From: Pelotalea chapellei
Lineage (GTDB): Bacteria > Desulfobacterota > Desulfuromonadia > Geobacterales > Pseudopelobacteraceae
Reading direction: 5' to 3'
Length of the DNA: 64,000 bases
NCBI RefSeq assembly: GCF_018531195.1
Contig: NZ_JAHDYS010000001.1
Span: 124,001 to 188,000 of the forward strand
The notes below the pieces were generated by a model. The model saw nothing but the letters and a program-made list of their open reading frames with translations. It did no database searches and was not told where the DNA came from. The stretch's first letter is position 1. The number at the start of each line of letters is the position of its first letter. The translations under genes and the position numbers were made by a program. This document shows positions 45,137 through 54,844 of this stretch, one piece after another.

Positions 45137-45367
45137 ATGATGATTGAAATGAGCGAACGGCGTTGGCATATGAGCGTTTTTATGATGCTGAAATCTGAAA
45201 GAAATTGGTGCATCCGGATGGTCGAACGTATCAAGGCAGAACTGGAAAAACAGCCTGAGGAAGAGCACCTGGGAAAACTGCTTCGTGATGTGGAAGCCAA
45301 TGAGGTAAGAGCGGCTACCATCAATGACATTTTGAGCAAAGCGCCTGGAAAAATCGTTCTGGACTGA
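45137..45367 (+). CDS. Small uncharacterised helical protein
   Basis: A 76-residue protein with GAGGAGAAG before ATG 45137. It starts MMIEMSERRWHMSVFMMLKS and continues as a charged helix rich in Glu, Arg and Leu, ending PGKIVLD. The M-rich start leaves other ATGs possible. No family recognised. It is separated by 150 bases from the previous gene and converges with nhaA. Confidence 0.55.
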   Translation: MMIEMSERRWHMSVFMMLKSERNWCIRMVERIKAELEKQPEEEHLGKLLRDVEANEVRAATINDILSKAPGKIVLD

Positions 45368-45406
45368 TCTCATGATGGTGTAATCCAGGTGCGGTGGAAG
45401 CAACGG

Positions 45407-46555
45407 CTACTTGATCCGTTTCACTTTTAATAACCTGCCTGCAATTATGGCTATAAAAGCACAACCTGCACTTAGCAATGCCCCCATTTTGGCAGCGCCT
45501 TGAGTAACCTGTTCAGTGAAAGCCTCACCCGCAACAAATAAAGCAACTGTCAGGCCGATTCCGGCGATCAGCCCAACCAAAGCCAACTCCTTGTTGCCGA
45601 CCCTTTTCGGCAAAGGATATCCCAGTCTCACACTGAGCCGTCCCATCAGAAAAATGCCGCAGGTTTTGCCAATCACCAGTGCCCACAACACCAGCCAGGT
45701 AGCCTGACCGATTGAACTGAACCTTACCCCTGCGTTGGCTAGTCCGAACATGAAAAGGCCAAAGTCGACCACCACTTTCCAATCCTCCTCGAATTGGTGC
45801 ATAGTGGACCTGTCCCTGGAATCCTCTTCAAAAATGTGCAAATTCTCTTTATTGGCATGGGGAAAAAAGGGGACTATAAAAACCAGCGCCAGTGCAGGAT
45901 GCAAGTGCGCGTTGAATAAGCCGACCCAGCTCAGAGTGCCACCCACGAGCAGATATGGCCAATAGCTTTTCACGTTGAAGCGTCTGAAACCGTAGGTAAC
46001 GGCCATGCCCAGCAACGTAGCTAAAAGCCATACAGGCTGCGCTGGTTGGCTTGGGTCCGGATAGAAAATTGCAATGATGGCCAGACCAATGGCATCGTCG
46101 GCAATAGCCAGCAACAGCAAGAAAGAGATAGCAGGGTGACGATCACCGAAAACAATGCGGGCTACAAGCCAGGCCAGGGCAATGTCAGTTGCAGTGGGAA
46201 TTCCCCATCCCCGGTTCAGTGCGGGATTGCCGATCAGGGCGTTCAACCCAAAGTAAACCATTACCGGCCCAACAACGCCGCCAATGGTTGCAAACAGTGG
46301 ATTGACCGCTTTTCGTAAAGGATGCAGCTCTCCTCCCGGGAGGCAGCTCTGGGTGATCTCAGCAGCCGCAATCCCGAAGAAAAGCACCATGAAAATGTCA
46401 TTGGTTAGAAAGTGGAAACTGAGAGGGCCGATCAATGGATCGTGATCAAAATGATAATAGCTCTCCGGGACAAAATTGGACCAGATGAGCGCCACCACAA
46501 TGCCGCTAATTAAAGGGATTGAAAATTCTCTTAAAAGATTAATTGGCTTTGCCAT
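45407..46555 (-). CDS. nhaA: Na+/H+ antiporter NhaA
   Basis: A 382-residue membrane protein with about eleven to twelve helices. It shows the NhaA segments RGWGIPTATDIALAWLV and LAIADDAIGLAIIAIFY, the latter holding the paired Asp that bind Na+ and H+. Extrudes Na+ for H+ at alkaline pH. Start MAKPINLL has AGGTGATG upstream. It lies 32 bases from the DUF389 gene on the same strand. Confidence 0.94.
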   Translation of the reverse strand: MAKPINLLREFSIPLISGIVVALIWSNFVPESYYHFDHDPLIGPLSFHFLTNDIFMVLFFGIAAAEITQSCLPGGELHPLRKAVNPLFATIGGVVGPVMVYFGLNALIGNPALNRGWGIPTATDIALAWLVARIVFGDRHPAISFLLLLAIADDAIGLAIIAIFYPDPSQPAQPVWLLATLLGMAVTYGFRRFNVKSYWPYLLVGGTLSWVGLFNAHLHPALALVFIVPFFPHANKENLHIFEEDSRDRSTMHQFEEDWKVVVDFGLFMFGLANAGVRFSSIGQATWLVLWALVIGKTCGIFLMGRLSVRLGYPLPKRVGNKELALVGLIAGIGLTVALFVAGEAFTEQVTQGAAKMGALLSAGCAFIAIIAGRLLKVKRIK

Positions 46556-46587
46556 ACATCACCTAAAAAATTGATGGTAAGAGTAAT

Positions 46588-48183
46588 TTATCCGGAGGAG
46601 GGTCGTTCCATGCGCAACCGAATGCTTTCCGAACCCTTTTCGGAACGAATGAGGATGGCGTCGGCAGGAACTCCCAGCTTCTGAACAAGGTATTGTTTTA
46701 GATGTTGCAGTTTCCCGGGAATCTCCTTTGGTGGACCGATTATGACGAAACGGAACCTACGGTTTTCTTCCGGAACTTTGCTGATGATTTCGAGAACTTC
46801 TCTGCTGGAGGGGGTCAGTCCGCCTGCCCCGTCAAATGACAGCGGTGGGAATAGTGCTGTCGTCTCCACAGAAAGAATTACGGGCATGCCCAGGGAGCGT
46901 TCCAGCAACCGCGTCAGCAGCAGATTCTCATCCTGACTCACCAGATAGTCCCTTTTGATGATGACAGAAATATGCACTGTCTGTGCGGCGCCGGCGAAGG
47001 TGAGGGTTGTGCCAACCAGAGGGAACGGGGCAACAGCGTCGCCAAGTTCACGTTCGGCGTTCATCACCATCTGATCGACTTTTCCTTTCACCTGTACAGC
47101 CGTGTCAGGCTGCTTGCCTGCCGATGACCCCACCGCTTTGGACTCGGGCACTTGCTGCTGATTCAGCGCCTTTTCCGATGCGACGATCAGTTGCTCGAGA
47201 CGAACATCGACCGGACGGGAGAAAGCCTCTGACAGCTCTTTCTCGATACTGGATTCGGATGTTAGTTCAATGAATTTCACCGTATTGACCGAAGCGGTTA
47301 CCAAAAGTTTATTCCCTTGCTGAACATAATCATAGCCGGTCATGCGCGAGACGAGATCCTTGTTCAGATATTCTTTCAGCACCCGCTCGATACGCTTTTT
47401 CTCCTTCACCTTCCTCAGATCCACGATCAGCGTGTACACGAGTGGTATCGATATCAACATCAGCAGACAGGTAATAATCAGAAGCCGCTTGCGGGGTGAG
47501 TGTTGAGATGTTTCCGTATGACTGGTTCTGAATCCCAGCACAAAAAAAACAAGGTCCGATGTCAGGACGATAGCGACGAAGTTGGTGAAAAAAAGGAGAA
47601 ATCCTCCCAGGGCAAGCATGACTTGGCCCGTGCCGAGGCCATAGCCAACGACACTGAGCGGAGGAATGACCGCGGTGGCGATTGCGACGCCGGAAGAGGT
47701 TATCAGGTAACTTCTTTTTGTACAGAGTGCAATCGCACCGACAATACCGGAGAGCATAGCCACGAAGAGATCGAATACATTGGGCCTCACCCGTGCCAAT
47801 ATCTCCGCAGTAGGCTCCTTTAAAGGCGAAAAGAACGTGATAAGGGTGCAGACCAGAATCGTCAAGGTTACGCTGATTCCGATCATCTTGAAGGCTCGAC
47901 GCGCTAGATTCAGGTCACCAATCGTGAACGCCAGGCTCGATGAGATGATCGGTCCCATCAACGGTGAAATCAGCATCGCCCCGATCACCACAGCAACGCT
48001 ATTGGTCAGCAGACCCAGCAGCGCGATTATACTTGCCAGGGTGAGCATGCAGAAATACACCCAGGAGCGTTCGGCATTTGCAGCCACCGTTCTGATGACT
48101 GCCCTGTGGTTGATTTCCTCGTTTTTAACCGCCAGATAGCTGGCAAGTTTCTTAAGCTGATACTTTATGAGTGCAATGTTCAT
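46588..48183 (-). CDS. DUF389/TIGR00341-type hydrophobic membrane protein
   Basis: A 531-residue protein. The first 260 residues include about six TM helices with AVVIGAMLISPLMGPII, the DUF389 signature, and VAIATAVIPPLSVVGYGLG. The C-terminal half is soluble with two BON-like or OmpA-like alpha/beta repeats, ending in an IRSEKGSESIRLRME segment. ATG 48183 is preferred because AGGAGGG precedes it; ten codons more upstream have no site. Function unknown; the surroundings (nhaA, trehalose genes) suggest envelope or ion stress. Confidence 0.82.
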   Translation of the reverse strand: MNIALIKYQLKKLASYLAVKNEEINHRAVIRTVAANAERSWVYFCMLTLASIIALLGLLTNSVAVVIGAMLISPLMGPIISSSLAFTIGDLNLARRAFKMIGISVTLTILVCTLITFFSPLKEPTAEILARVRPNVFDLFVAMLSGIVGAIALCTKRSYLITSSGVAIATAVIPPLSVVGYGLGTGQVMLALGGFLLFFTNFVAIVLTSDLVFFVLGFRTSHTETSQHSPRKRLLIITCLLMLISIPLVYTLIVDLRKVKEKKRIERVLKEYLNKDLVSRMTGYDYVQQGNKLLVTASVNTVKFIELTSESSIEKELSEAFSRPVDVRLEQLIVASEKALNQQQVPESKAVGSSAGKQPDTAVQVKGKVDQMVMNAERELGDAVAPFPLVGTTLTFAGAAQTVHISVIIKRDYLVSQDENLLLTRLLERSLGMPVILSVETTALFPPLSFDGAGGLTPSSREVLEIISKVPEENRRFRFVIIGPPKEIPGKLQHLKQYLVQKLGVPADAILIRSEKGSESIRLRMERPSSG

Positions 48184-48258
48184 TTTCCCTCCTGCTGCAT
48201 GCATACAACACATTCATTGCTGCTTTGGCGGCTTCAGCAGATTTCCAGGGACCTTAAA

Positions 48259-49035
48259 TCACATCGGCTCGAGCGTACGAATCACTTCATCCAGAAGATC
48301 CACCACTCCTAGCTGGGAGGAGAGAAAATACCGGGCGAAACTCGATTCTTTCTCTCCTACCCTGATACCGAAAATGCATTGGTTTCTCAGGCGGAATACA
48401 TCCTCATCAGTTTCATCGTCTCCGACAAAGAGCGCCTTCTCGAAATTTCCCTGCTTCATGGTCGACAGCAGCGCATCCCCTTTGTTCGGTGCCCCTGCTG
48501 GAACAAGGTTTACCACGCATTTGCCATGAATAATCCGTGGACTTGGGCGTAAACTGCTGGCGGCGCGAAGAATCAGTGAGGAAGCCGTTTGATGATCAGG
48601 ATGGTTTCTGTAATGGATGGAGAGTGTTTCGCCTTTATTTTCGACAGTGATACCGGATAGCGAATTAACCACCAACTGCCTGACATGGTGTTCCCAATCA
48701 TGGCACAGATTCAGAAAAACCTCCCTTTTACCATCAAGCTCGGGAAGACCCTCCGCGCCATGATTGCCGATCAGATAATGAGGGTTGAAGGTGAGATGGG
48801 AACGGGCGTCTTCGAGGCCACGACCGGTTAAGACGGCGATACGGGCAAGATTGCAAAGACGGGACATCCTGACGCTGATCTCAGGGGCAATCACGATATT
48901 GGAGGGGTCCGATGTGATTGGTGCCAGCGTTCCATCAAGGTCAAAAGCGAAAAGAGTTCTCTGGTCAATGAAACTGCGCAGATCTTTTCGTATAGCAGGG
49001 CTCAGGAGAGTTACCGCCTTCTCGTCAGGCCTCAC
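48259..49035 (-). CDS. otsB: Trehalose-6-phosphate phosphatase
   Basis: A 258-residue HAD phosphatase. Motif I is FAFDLDGTLAPI, motif II is LTGRG, and motif IV is GDDETDEDVF. It removes phosphate from trehalose-6-phosphate to give trehalose. The start is GTG 49035, overlapping the otsA stop by four bases (GTGA), so the two are coupled. Length is normal for OtsB. Confidence 0.93.
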   Translation of the reverse strand: MRPDEKAVTLLSPAIRKDLRSFIDQRTLFAFDLDGTLAPITSDPSNIVIAPEISVRMSRLCNLARIAVLTGRGLEDARSHLTFNPHYLIGNHGAEGLPELDGKREVFLNLCHDWEHHVRQLVVNSLSGITVENKGETLSIHYRNHPDHQTASSLILRAASSLRPSPRIIHGKCVVNLVPAGAPNKGDALLSTMKQGNFEKALFVGDDETDEDVFRLRNQCIFGIRVGEKESSFARYFLSSQLGVVDLLDEVIRTLEPM

Positions 49036-51272
49036 GGTTTCCTCCCGATACGTGCTGCCAATTTTTCCCTCTGGCGCACCCTTGCCGCATCGAGGAGCAT
49101 GCGCCCAGCCCAGCGATAGACGTTAAAATCCCGCACGAGGTCACGCATGCTGCGCATCCGTTCCCGCTGCTCGTGTTCCGGCATGGTCAGCCCCTGATAT
49201 AGGGCCTCGGCCGTTTGCTCTACATGGTAGGGATTTACAATCAATGCCTCGTGCAGTTCGTGGGCCGCTCCCGTGAACTGACTCAGCACCAGAGCTCCTT
49301 GTTCATCATCCCGGGCCGCGATGTACTCTTTTGCAACAAGATTCATGCCGTCGTGAAGGCTGGTAACCATACAGACGTCAGCGGCACGATAGTAGCGGTT
49401 GATGTCGTCCGGCTCGTGATGCTCGGCCTTAAGAAAGATCGCCGGACAACCGTTTCGGGTGAATCGCCCATTGATCTGCTCTGCAAGGGCATGAACACGT
49501 TCCTGAAACCTGCGATACTCTTCCAGAGCCGACCTGCTGGGGGCAGCGATCTGGACGAAACTAAACCGGCCGGCCAATTCGGGGTGCAGTTCGAACATCC
49601 GTTCCACCGCCGCAAAACGTTCCAGGATCCCTTTGGTGTAATCCATCCGGTCCACACCGATTCCCAACAGGTGATCAGCAGGAAGCCCCAGTGTTGCCAG
49701 GATTTCCCCTTTTGTCTGGTGTACCGGCGGTAGACTCCCCTGCCATGGCGGCGGCCACTGGATCGAAATCGGGTAGCTTTCAACCATGGTCAACTGTCCT
49801 CGGCATGAGATGGTGGATGCATCGTGGCCGATGCGGGTTTCAAGATACCGGTCCACGGTCTCCAGGAAATTCTTGCAATGGAACGTGGTGTGAAAACCGA
49901 GGATGGTGCTGCCCAACATTCCCTGGAGCAGTTCCTCCCGCCATGGGCAAATGCCGAAGGATTCAGGATTAGGCCAGGGGATATGCCAGAAGGTGATGAT
50001 GGTGGCCTTTGGCAATGCTTTTCGGATCATGCCAGGCAGGAGGGCAAAATGGTAATCCTGCACCAGCACGACCGGATCATCGCCGTCCGCCTCTTTGACC
50101 ACTGCATCGGCGAACCGCTGATTGATTTTGACATACTCGTGCCAGTCGCTCGTGCGGAACACGGGACGCACATGGGCAATGTGGCAGAGGGGCCAGAGTC
50201 CCTCGTTGGCGAACCCGTAATAATAGCCCTCCTCCTCTTCGGGGGTGAGCCAGATCCTCCGCAGGTTGTACTCAGGATGGTCGGGAGGAACCCTCACCCG
50301 GTCGTGACGGTCAACCGTTTCGCGATCGGCATTGCCGCTACCATGGGCGATCCAGGTTCCGGAACAGGCTCGCATGACCGGCTCGACTGCGGTCACCAGA
50401 CCACTGGCGGGACGGTGCACCCCTATCTCTCCGTCTTTCCTGCTATGGATGTACGGTTCCCGATTTGAAACCACCAGGATGCGTTCCCCTGCCAACTGTT
50501 TGTGCAGCAGCGTCCGCAGCGTCTCTGGACTCCAACTGATGGTAGCATCGTCGGCAAAACGTCTTTCCGCATCCAATGTCCTCAGCAGGGCGCGAAGATC
50601 TCCAACCAGGGGCTGAAGTTCCGCCTTCGGGACCTGCTGGCCGAATGGACGAATGATCCCCTCCCCGCGCAACATCGCCCGAACGCCTTCCATCCATCCT
50701 CGCCAGCTCAGATGCGCTACGAACACCGTAATCAGGGAAATCACCACCCCCAGAATCCCGAAGAGGGAGATGACATATGTGCGTGTATCTGCGCTGCGCC
50801 GCTCCATGTAGCTCATATCATGTACCAGCACCAACGATCCGATGACGGCTCCCTCAAAGGACAGGGGAGCAACCGCCACATGCACCGGTCCCTGGGGCAG
50901 ACGGATCAAATGGGCTGGATCCTTGCCGACCTTTTCAGGCATGGTGCAGGAAAGCGACGCCGGGAAGGCGGATGTGCGGTGGATAAGCTTCCCTTCTTCG
51001 TTGCATACTCCCAAGGCCAGGAGCCGTTCATCCTGGGTTGCTCGCTGCAGGAGGGCATTTACCCTGGAACGCTCCTTTTTTTGCAGCAGTTCCACCAATG
51101 GCTCCTGAAGCGTATTTCCCACCAGGCGAGAACGAATGTCCATATCCCGTACTGACCAGCGGAGATTCAGACCGTCCACCAGCGGCACTACCGCATAGGC
51201 CAACAAGCTCAGGGCAAGTGCCAGCGGGATGACGAATCGGAGAGAAAGATGCAATGATCGCAAAGATGCCAT
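49032..51272 (-). CDS. otsA: Trehalose-6-phosphate synthase with an N-terminal membrane sensor-like domain
   Basis: Makes trehalose-6-phosphate from UDP-glucose and glucose-6-phosphate. The GT20 catalytic domain (about residues 255-740) has NREPYIHSRKDG, GIGVDRMDYTKGI, LVAKEYIAARDDEQGALVLS and the donor-binding KEYIA region. It is preceded by about 240 residues not found in ordinary OtsA: TM helix 12-32, an extracytoplasmic segment with a Cache-like feel (LVGNTLQEPLVELLQKKER) and a second TM (about 168-190). This anchors the enzyme in the inner membrane. Coupled to otsB. Possibly osmotic control at the membrane. Confidence 0.92.
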   Translation of the reverse strand: MASLRSLHLSLRFVIPLALALSLLAYAVVPLVDGLNLRWSVRDMDIRSRLVGNTLQEPLVELLQKKERSRVNALLQRATQDERLLALGVCNEEGKLIHRTSAFPASLSCTMPEKVGKDPAHLIRLPQGPVHVAVAPLSFEGAVIGSLVLVHDMSYMERRSADTRTYVISLFGILGVVISLITVFVAHLSWRGWMEGVRAMLRGEGIIRPFGQQVPKAELQPLVGDLRALLRTLDAERRFADDATISWSPETLRTLLHKQLAGERILVVSNREPYIHSRKDGEIGVHRPASGLVTAVEPVMRACSGTWIAHGSGNADRETVDRHDRVRVPPDHPEYNLRRIWLTPEEEEGYYYGFANEGLWPLCHIAHVRPVFRTSDWHEYVKINQRFADAVVKEADGDDPVVLVQDYHFALLPGMIRKALPKATIITFWHIPWPNPESFGICPWREELLQGMLGSTILGFHTTFHCKNFLETVDRYLETRIGHDASTISCRGQLTMVESYPISIQWPPPWQGSLPPVHQTKGEILATLGLPADHLLGIGVDRMDYTKGILERFAAVERMFELHPELAGRFSFVQIAAPSRSALEEYRRFQERVHALAEQINGRFTRNGCPAIFLKAEHHEPDDINRYYRAADVCMVTSLHDGMNLVAKEYIAARDDEQGALVLSQFTGAAHELHEALIVNPYHVEQTAEALYQGLTMPEHEQRERMRSMRDLVRDFNVYRWAGRMLLDAARVRQREKLAARIGRKP

Positions 51273-51438
51273 CGGGATCTCCTAAAAAGCGCTGTCCAAG
51301 CGCGTGATCAATCTGATGGCGGCTTGGTCAGGCCAACCATGTGAAGGCATGGGTGAACGCCACATTCCCAAAACCGCCGACATCGTGCTGGATCTGCTCA
51401 AGGCACACAGAAGGATGATTAAGATTAGTCGCCTATAC

Positions 51439-51897
51439 CTAAGCCAGCGGTTTGGGCGTCAGATCTTCGGCCCCCAATAATCGAGTGACGAGTCGCATAC
51501 CCATCACCACCGAAGAGAGCTGTTCATTAGATAGTTCCTGTAACCCCTTCAGAAGCAGAGTTTGTGCGATCTCTGGAGCCTTGGAAACAACCTCCTTGCC
51601 AGAACTGCTCAGTTCTAGGTCAACTGCCCTGCGATCTTTTTTCGATTGGGTGCGGGTAACAAGTCCTTTAGCTTCAAGCCTGTTGATTATCCCAACCACT
51701 GTTGCTGGACGCAGATACATCTGGTGTGCAAGTTCAGAAATCCGGAGGGGGGCCTCCCTTAGTATTTTCAGTCCCCATAGCTGAGGGCCGGTGAGGTTGG
51801 TCGTCTGTTCGGCAGCTTTAGAGTATTCCTCTATCGCCTGGAAGACTCGCCGCAGGTTATTAATGACCTCTTGGGTTTCCTTCGCTCTTTTCTCCAT
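51439..51897 (-). CDS. MarR-family transcriptional regulator
   Basis: A 152-residue winged-helix regulator: LTGPQLWGLKILREAPLRIS, then LAHQMYLRPATVVGIINRLE, then DRRAVDLELSSSGKEVV. It is a close paralogue of the partial gene at the right end of the window. The gap upstream holds a 13-bp-arm palindrome, the likely autoregulatory operator. It sits between otsA and the metal-resistance remnants, divergent from the ZIP pseudogene. Confidence 0.88.
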   Translation of the reverse strand: MEKRAKETQEVINNLRRVFQAIEEYSKAAEQTTNLTGPQLWGLKILREAPLRISELAHQMYLRPATVVGIINRLEAKGLVTRTQSKKDRRAVDLELSSSGKEVVSKAPEIAQTLLLKGLQELSNEQLSSVVMGMRLVTRLLGAEDLTPKPLA

Positions 51898-51913
51898 GGC
51901 TGCTCCCGGTGTA

Positions 51914-51954
51914 ATTTAAATAGCATTACTAATAATTAGCGATGCTATTTAAAT
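51914..51954. promoter_or_regulatory. Candidate MarR operator
   Basis: ATTTAAATAGCAT (51914-51926) and ATGCTATTTAAAT (51942-51954) are perfect 13-bp inverted arms separated by 15 AT-rich bases, 17 bases upstream of the marR start. Such palindromes are typical MarR targets. Confidence 0.65.
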
Positions 51955-52104
51955 AAATAGTGTGGTTTAAATCAAGCATTCTAATTATTCCACGTCCCCT
52001 TACGGTGAAAGCAGCCTGAAATTTCCAGGCCTTTTCTGCAATTGCGATCCTACCTGATATTCTTTTTAATAAGTGCATTTCAAGGGGTAGCGAAGGAGAA
52101 TTTT

Positions 52105-52403
52105 ATGGATAACGGAGCGCTTGCGGCAGGATTCTGGGAATTCGTAGGCGGGGAGCGGTCGTCGGGCTATTTCTTCCCGCCTCCAAACGAATGATTGCCT
52201 TTACCATGGCGATCGGAGCCGGGGTTCTGGTGTCGTCTGAGGCGTGCGAAGTGATAGATGAATCCTTCAGACAAGGGGGATTTGATGCCTCCTCCAAGCT
52301 TGCGGTGGATGATGTTTGGCTCAGACATGGATCCTCCGGTTCACTTAAAAGAGGCCGTCGAATGAGTCGAGGCCACGCAGATTGCAGAGCGGATTCCGAA
52401 TAA
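52105..52403 (+). pseudogene. ZIP-family metal transporter remnant
   Basis: A 5' frame (ATG 52105 with GAAGGAGAA) reads MDNGALAAGFWEFVGG, then breaks; a one-base shift near 52178 restores KRMIAFTMAIGAGVL, then VIDESFRQGGFDAS. Together they match the first part of bacterial ZIP-like transporters (GFxxxVGG...FF.P.KRMIA..MA.GAGVL.S...E..DE....GGFDA). Similarity ends near 52305 and the remaining frame (to 52403) is unrelated, so most of the gene is lost. An internal piece after FVGG is also missing. Confidence 0.65.
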
Positions 52404-52520
52404 GAGGCAGCACCTATTTTTCAAGAAACTTCGCGATAACCAACACAAGCAAACGACAAGAAGCAGTCGGACGAGGGACCAGAGGAACATTTAGCCCATC
52501 ATGGTGCCGTCCATCATCAT
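52341..52520 (-). pseudogene. Possible small membrane protein downstream of copA, interrupted by a stop
   Basis: ATG 52520 overlaps the copA stop (ATGA). The frame starts MMMDGTMMG, meets TAA (52491-52493), and continues in frame with MFLWSLVRLLLVVCLCWL, a TM helix. Met-rich short membrane proteins with a single TM helix are common beside copper ATPases, so this may be a decayed one. If the TAA is genuine, translation could restart at ATG 52490. Low certainty. Confidence 0.35.
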
Positions 52521-54844
52521 GAGCTTGCCTCCAGATTGAGCCGACGCAGCCGGAGCGCATTGGTTATCACCGATACGGAGCTGAATGTCATGGCTGCACT
52601 GGCAATCATAGGACTGAGAAGGATGCCGAACATGGGATACAGCATTCCTGCCGCTATGGGCACACCGAGAACATTGTAGATGAAGGCAAAGAACAGGTTC
52701 TGCCGGATGTTACGCATGGTAGCGGAACTGAGTTTCCTGGCACGGGCGATTCCAGCCAGATCCCCTTTTACCAGAGTCACGCCAGCACTCTCGATTGCAA
52801 CATCGGCGCCGGTTCCCATGGCTATTCCAACTTCGGCCTGTGCCAAAGCTGGGGCGTCATTGATGCCATCACCTGCCATTGCCACATGCAGTCCCCTCTG
52901 TTGCAGTTCCTTCACCACCTCGCTCTTTCGCTCAGGCAGAACCTCGGCTTCGACGTGATCGATTCCGACTTTCCTGGCCACAGCCTCAGCTGTCAGCCGG
53001 CTGTCACCGGTCAACATGATGACGCGAATTCCTTCCTCATGGAGGTGTCGGATCGCTTCCCCGGCAGAAGGTTTCAGTTCATCTGCGACACCTATGGTAC
53101 CTGCGACCTGACCATCAACCGCCACCAGCATTACCGTCTGCCCGGCCCGCCGCAACTCTTCCGCTTGATCTAACAGAGGAGTTGGATCTATCTCTTTGAC
53201 TCTGAGCAACTCCTGATTACCGAAGGCAATACGGTGTCCAGCCACGGTCCCGGTAACTCCTTTGCCAGGAACCGCCTCAAAATCTTCCGCCTCCGCGAGA
53301 TCGAGCCTTCTTTCCTCGGCGCCCTTTACAATTGCTGCCGCCAATGGATGTTCGCTTCCCCGCTCGAGACTGGCGACCTGGCGTAACACCTCGTTCTCAT
53401 CATGAGTGGGTCCGACGGCCACAGAGACCAGTCTGGGTTTTCCTTCAGTAATTGTGCCGGTCTTATCAATGACGAGCGTATCGACCTTTTCAAGCCTTTC
53501 CAGGGCTTCTGCATTTTTGATGAGAATCCCTGCGAGGGCGCCACGCCCCGTACCCACCATGATCGACATGGGTGTGGCCAAACCAAGGGCACAGGGACAG
53601 GCGATAATGAGGACCGCAACAGCATTGACCAGTGCATGGGCCATCGCCGGCTCGGGCCCGAGGAGGCTCCAGATGGCAAAGGTGACAATGGCACTCAGGA
53701 TGACGGCAGGTACGAACCAGGAAGCCACCACATCGGCTAGCCGCTGAATCGGGGCACGACTGCGCTGGGCTTCGCCCACCATACGAACGATACGGGCCAG
53801 GATGGTTTCATTTCCGACCTGCTCGGCTTGCATGATGAAGCTGCCAGAGCCGTTAATCGTTCCTCCCACAATTTTCGTCCCCTGGGGTTTTTCTACCGGA
53901 ACAGGCTCACCGGTGATCATTGATTCATCAACGGAACTGAAACCATCGATGACAACACCATCCACCGGAACCTTTTCTCCCGGGCGGACCCGCAGACGAT
54001 CGCCCTGCTTGACATCTGCAAGCGGCACCTCTTCGTCCCGGCCATCGGTGATTTTCAAGGCAGTTTTCGGTGCGAGATCAAGAAGCGCCTTTATGGCACT
54101 GCCTGTCTTGCTTCTCGCCCGCAACTCGAGCACCTGGCCCAGGAGCACCAGGACGGTGATCATGGCTGCTGCTTCAAAATACACGGCAATATGGCCTCCG
54201 TGTCCACGGAAAGCGGCAGGGAAGTACTGCGGGAAAAAGACCGCGGTAACACTGTACACGTAGGCGGTGCCGATCCCCATCGCGATAAGCGTGAACATGT
54301 TGAGGCGAAAGGTCATCAGGGACCGCCATCCTTTTTGGAATAGTGGCAATCCTCCCCAGATGACGGCAGGGGTCGCAAGGCCAAATTGGGCGATTACTGC
54401 CATGCGACCATAAACTGCCGGGTCAAGGGTTCTGGCAAAGGCCATCTCACCCATTGCGATAACAAACACCGGGATGGAAAGTGCGAGTGTTATCCAGAAC
54501 CGCCGACTCATTTCTTTGAGTTCCGGGTTGGGCTCATCCGCTGCTGCCACTGTTTTTGGCTCCAGCGCCATGCCACAGATTGGACAAGAGTCGGGGCCGG
54601 GGCGGACGATCTCCGGGTGCATCGGGCAGATGTATTCAACACCGGCCGGCGCAGAAACCTGCACTGCTTGATCTTTGTTCAGGTACCTCTCGGGGTCAGA
54701 ACTAAACTTGCCCAGGCAGCCGGTACTACAGAAGAAGTAGACCTGCCCCCCGCGGTCAGCGCTGCCGGCCGCATTATCAGGAGATACGTCCATGCCGCAA
54801 ACAGGATCCTGCTCTTTCGTTTTCCGCACTGGCATCTCCGTCAT
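52517..54844 (-). CDS. copA: Copper-translocating P1B-type ATPase
   Basis: A 775-residue metal exporter. The N-terminal part has a YHS domain ([26 protein letters not shown]) and a heavy-metal-binding zinc ribbon ([24 protein letters not shown]) but no GMTCxxC domain. The transport site CPC lies in [13 protein letters not shown], the phosphorylation site in [12 protein letters not shown], and hinge motifs [13 protein letters not shown] and [13 protein letters not shown] follow. Eight TM helices are expected. ATG 54844 overlaps the upstream stop (ATGA), which fixes the start. Cu+ is the most likely substrate; Ag+ is possible. Confidence 0.94.
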   Translation of the reverse strand: MTEMPVRKTKEQDPVCGMDVSPDNAAGSADRGGQVYFFCSTGCLGKFSSDPERYLNKDQAVQVSAPAGVEYICPMHPEIVRPGPDSCPICGMALEPKTVAAADEPNPELKEMSRRFWITLALSIPVFVIAMGEMAFARTLDPAVYGRMAVIAQFGLATPAVIWGGLPLFQKGWRSLMTFRLNMFTLIAMGIGTAYVYSVTAVFFPQYFPAAFRGHGGHIAVYFEAAAMITVLVLLGQVLELRARSKTGSAIKALLDLAPKTALKITDGRDEEVPLADVKQGDRLRVRPGEKVPVDGVVIDGFSSVDESMITGEPVPVEKPQGTKIVGGTINGSGSFIMQAEQVGNETILARIVRMVGEAQRSRAPIQRLADVVASWFVPAVILSAIVTFAIWSLLGPEPAMAHALVNAVAVLIIACPCALGLATPMSIMVGTGRGALAGILIKNAEALERLEKVDTLVIDKTGTITEGKPRLVSVAVGPTHDENEVLRQVASLERGSEHPLAAAIVKGAEERRLDLAEAEDFEAVPGKGVTGTVAGHRIAFGNQELLRVKEIDPTPLLDQAEELRRAGQTVMLVAVDGQVAGTIGVADELKPSAGEAIRHLHEEGIRVIMLTGDSRLTAEAVARKVGIDHVEAEVLPERKSEVVKELQQRGLHVAMAGDGINDAPALAQAEVGIAMGTGADVAIESAGVTLVKGDLAGIARARKLSSATMRNIRQNLFFAFIYNVLGVPIAAGMLYPMFGILLSPMIASAAMTFSSVSVITNALRLRRLNLEASS

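Noticed and set aside
51273-51438. Short frame with GERHIPKTADIVLDLLKAH between otsA and marR
   Set aside because: It overlaps the marR 3' end on the other strand and has no recognised family; too short to call a remnant.
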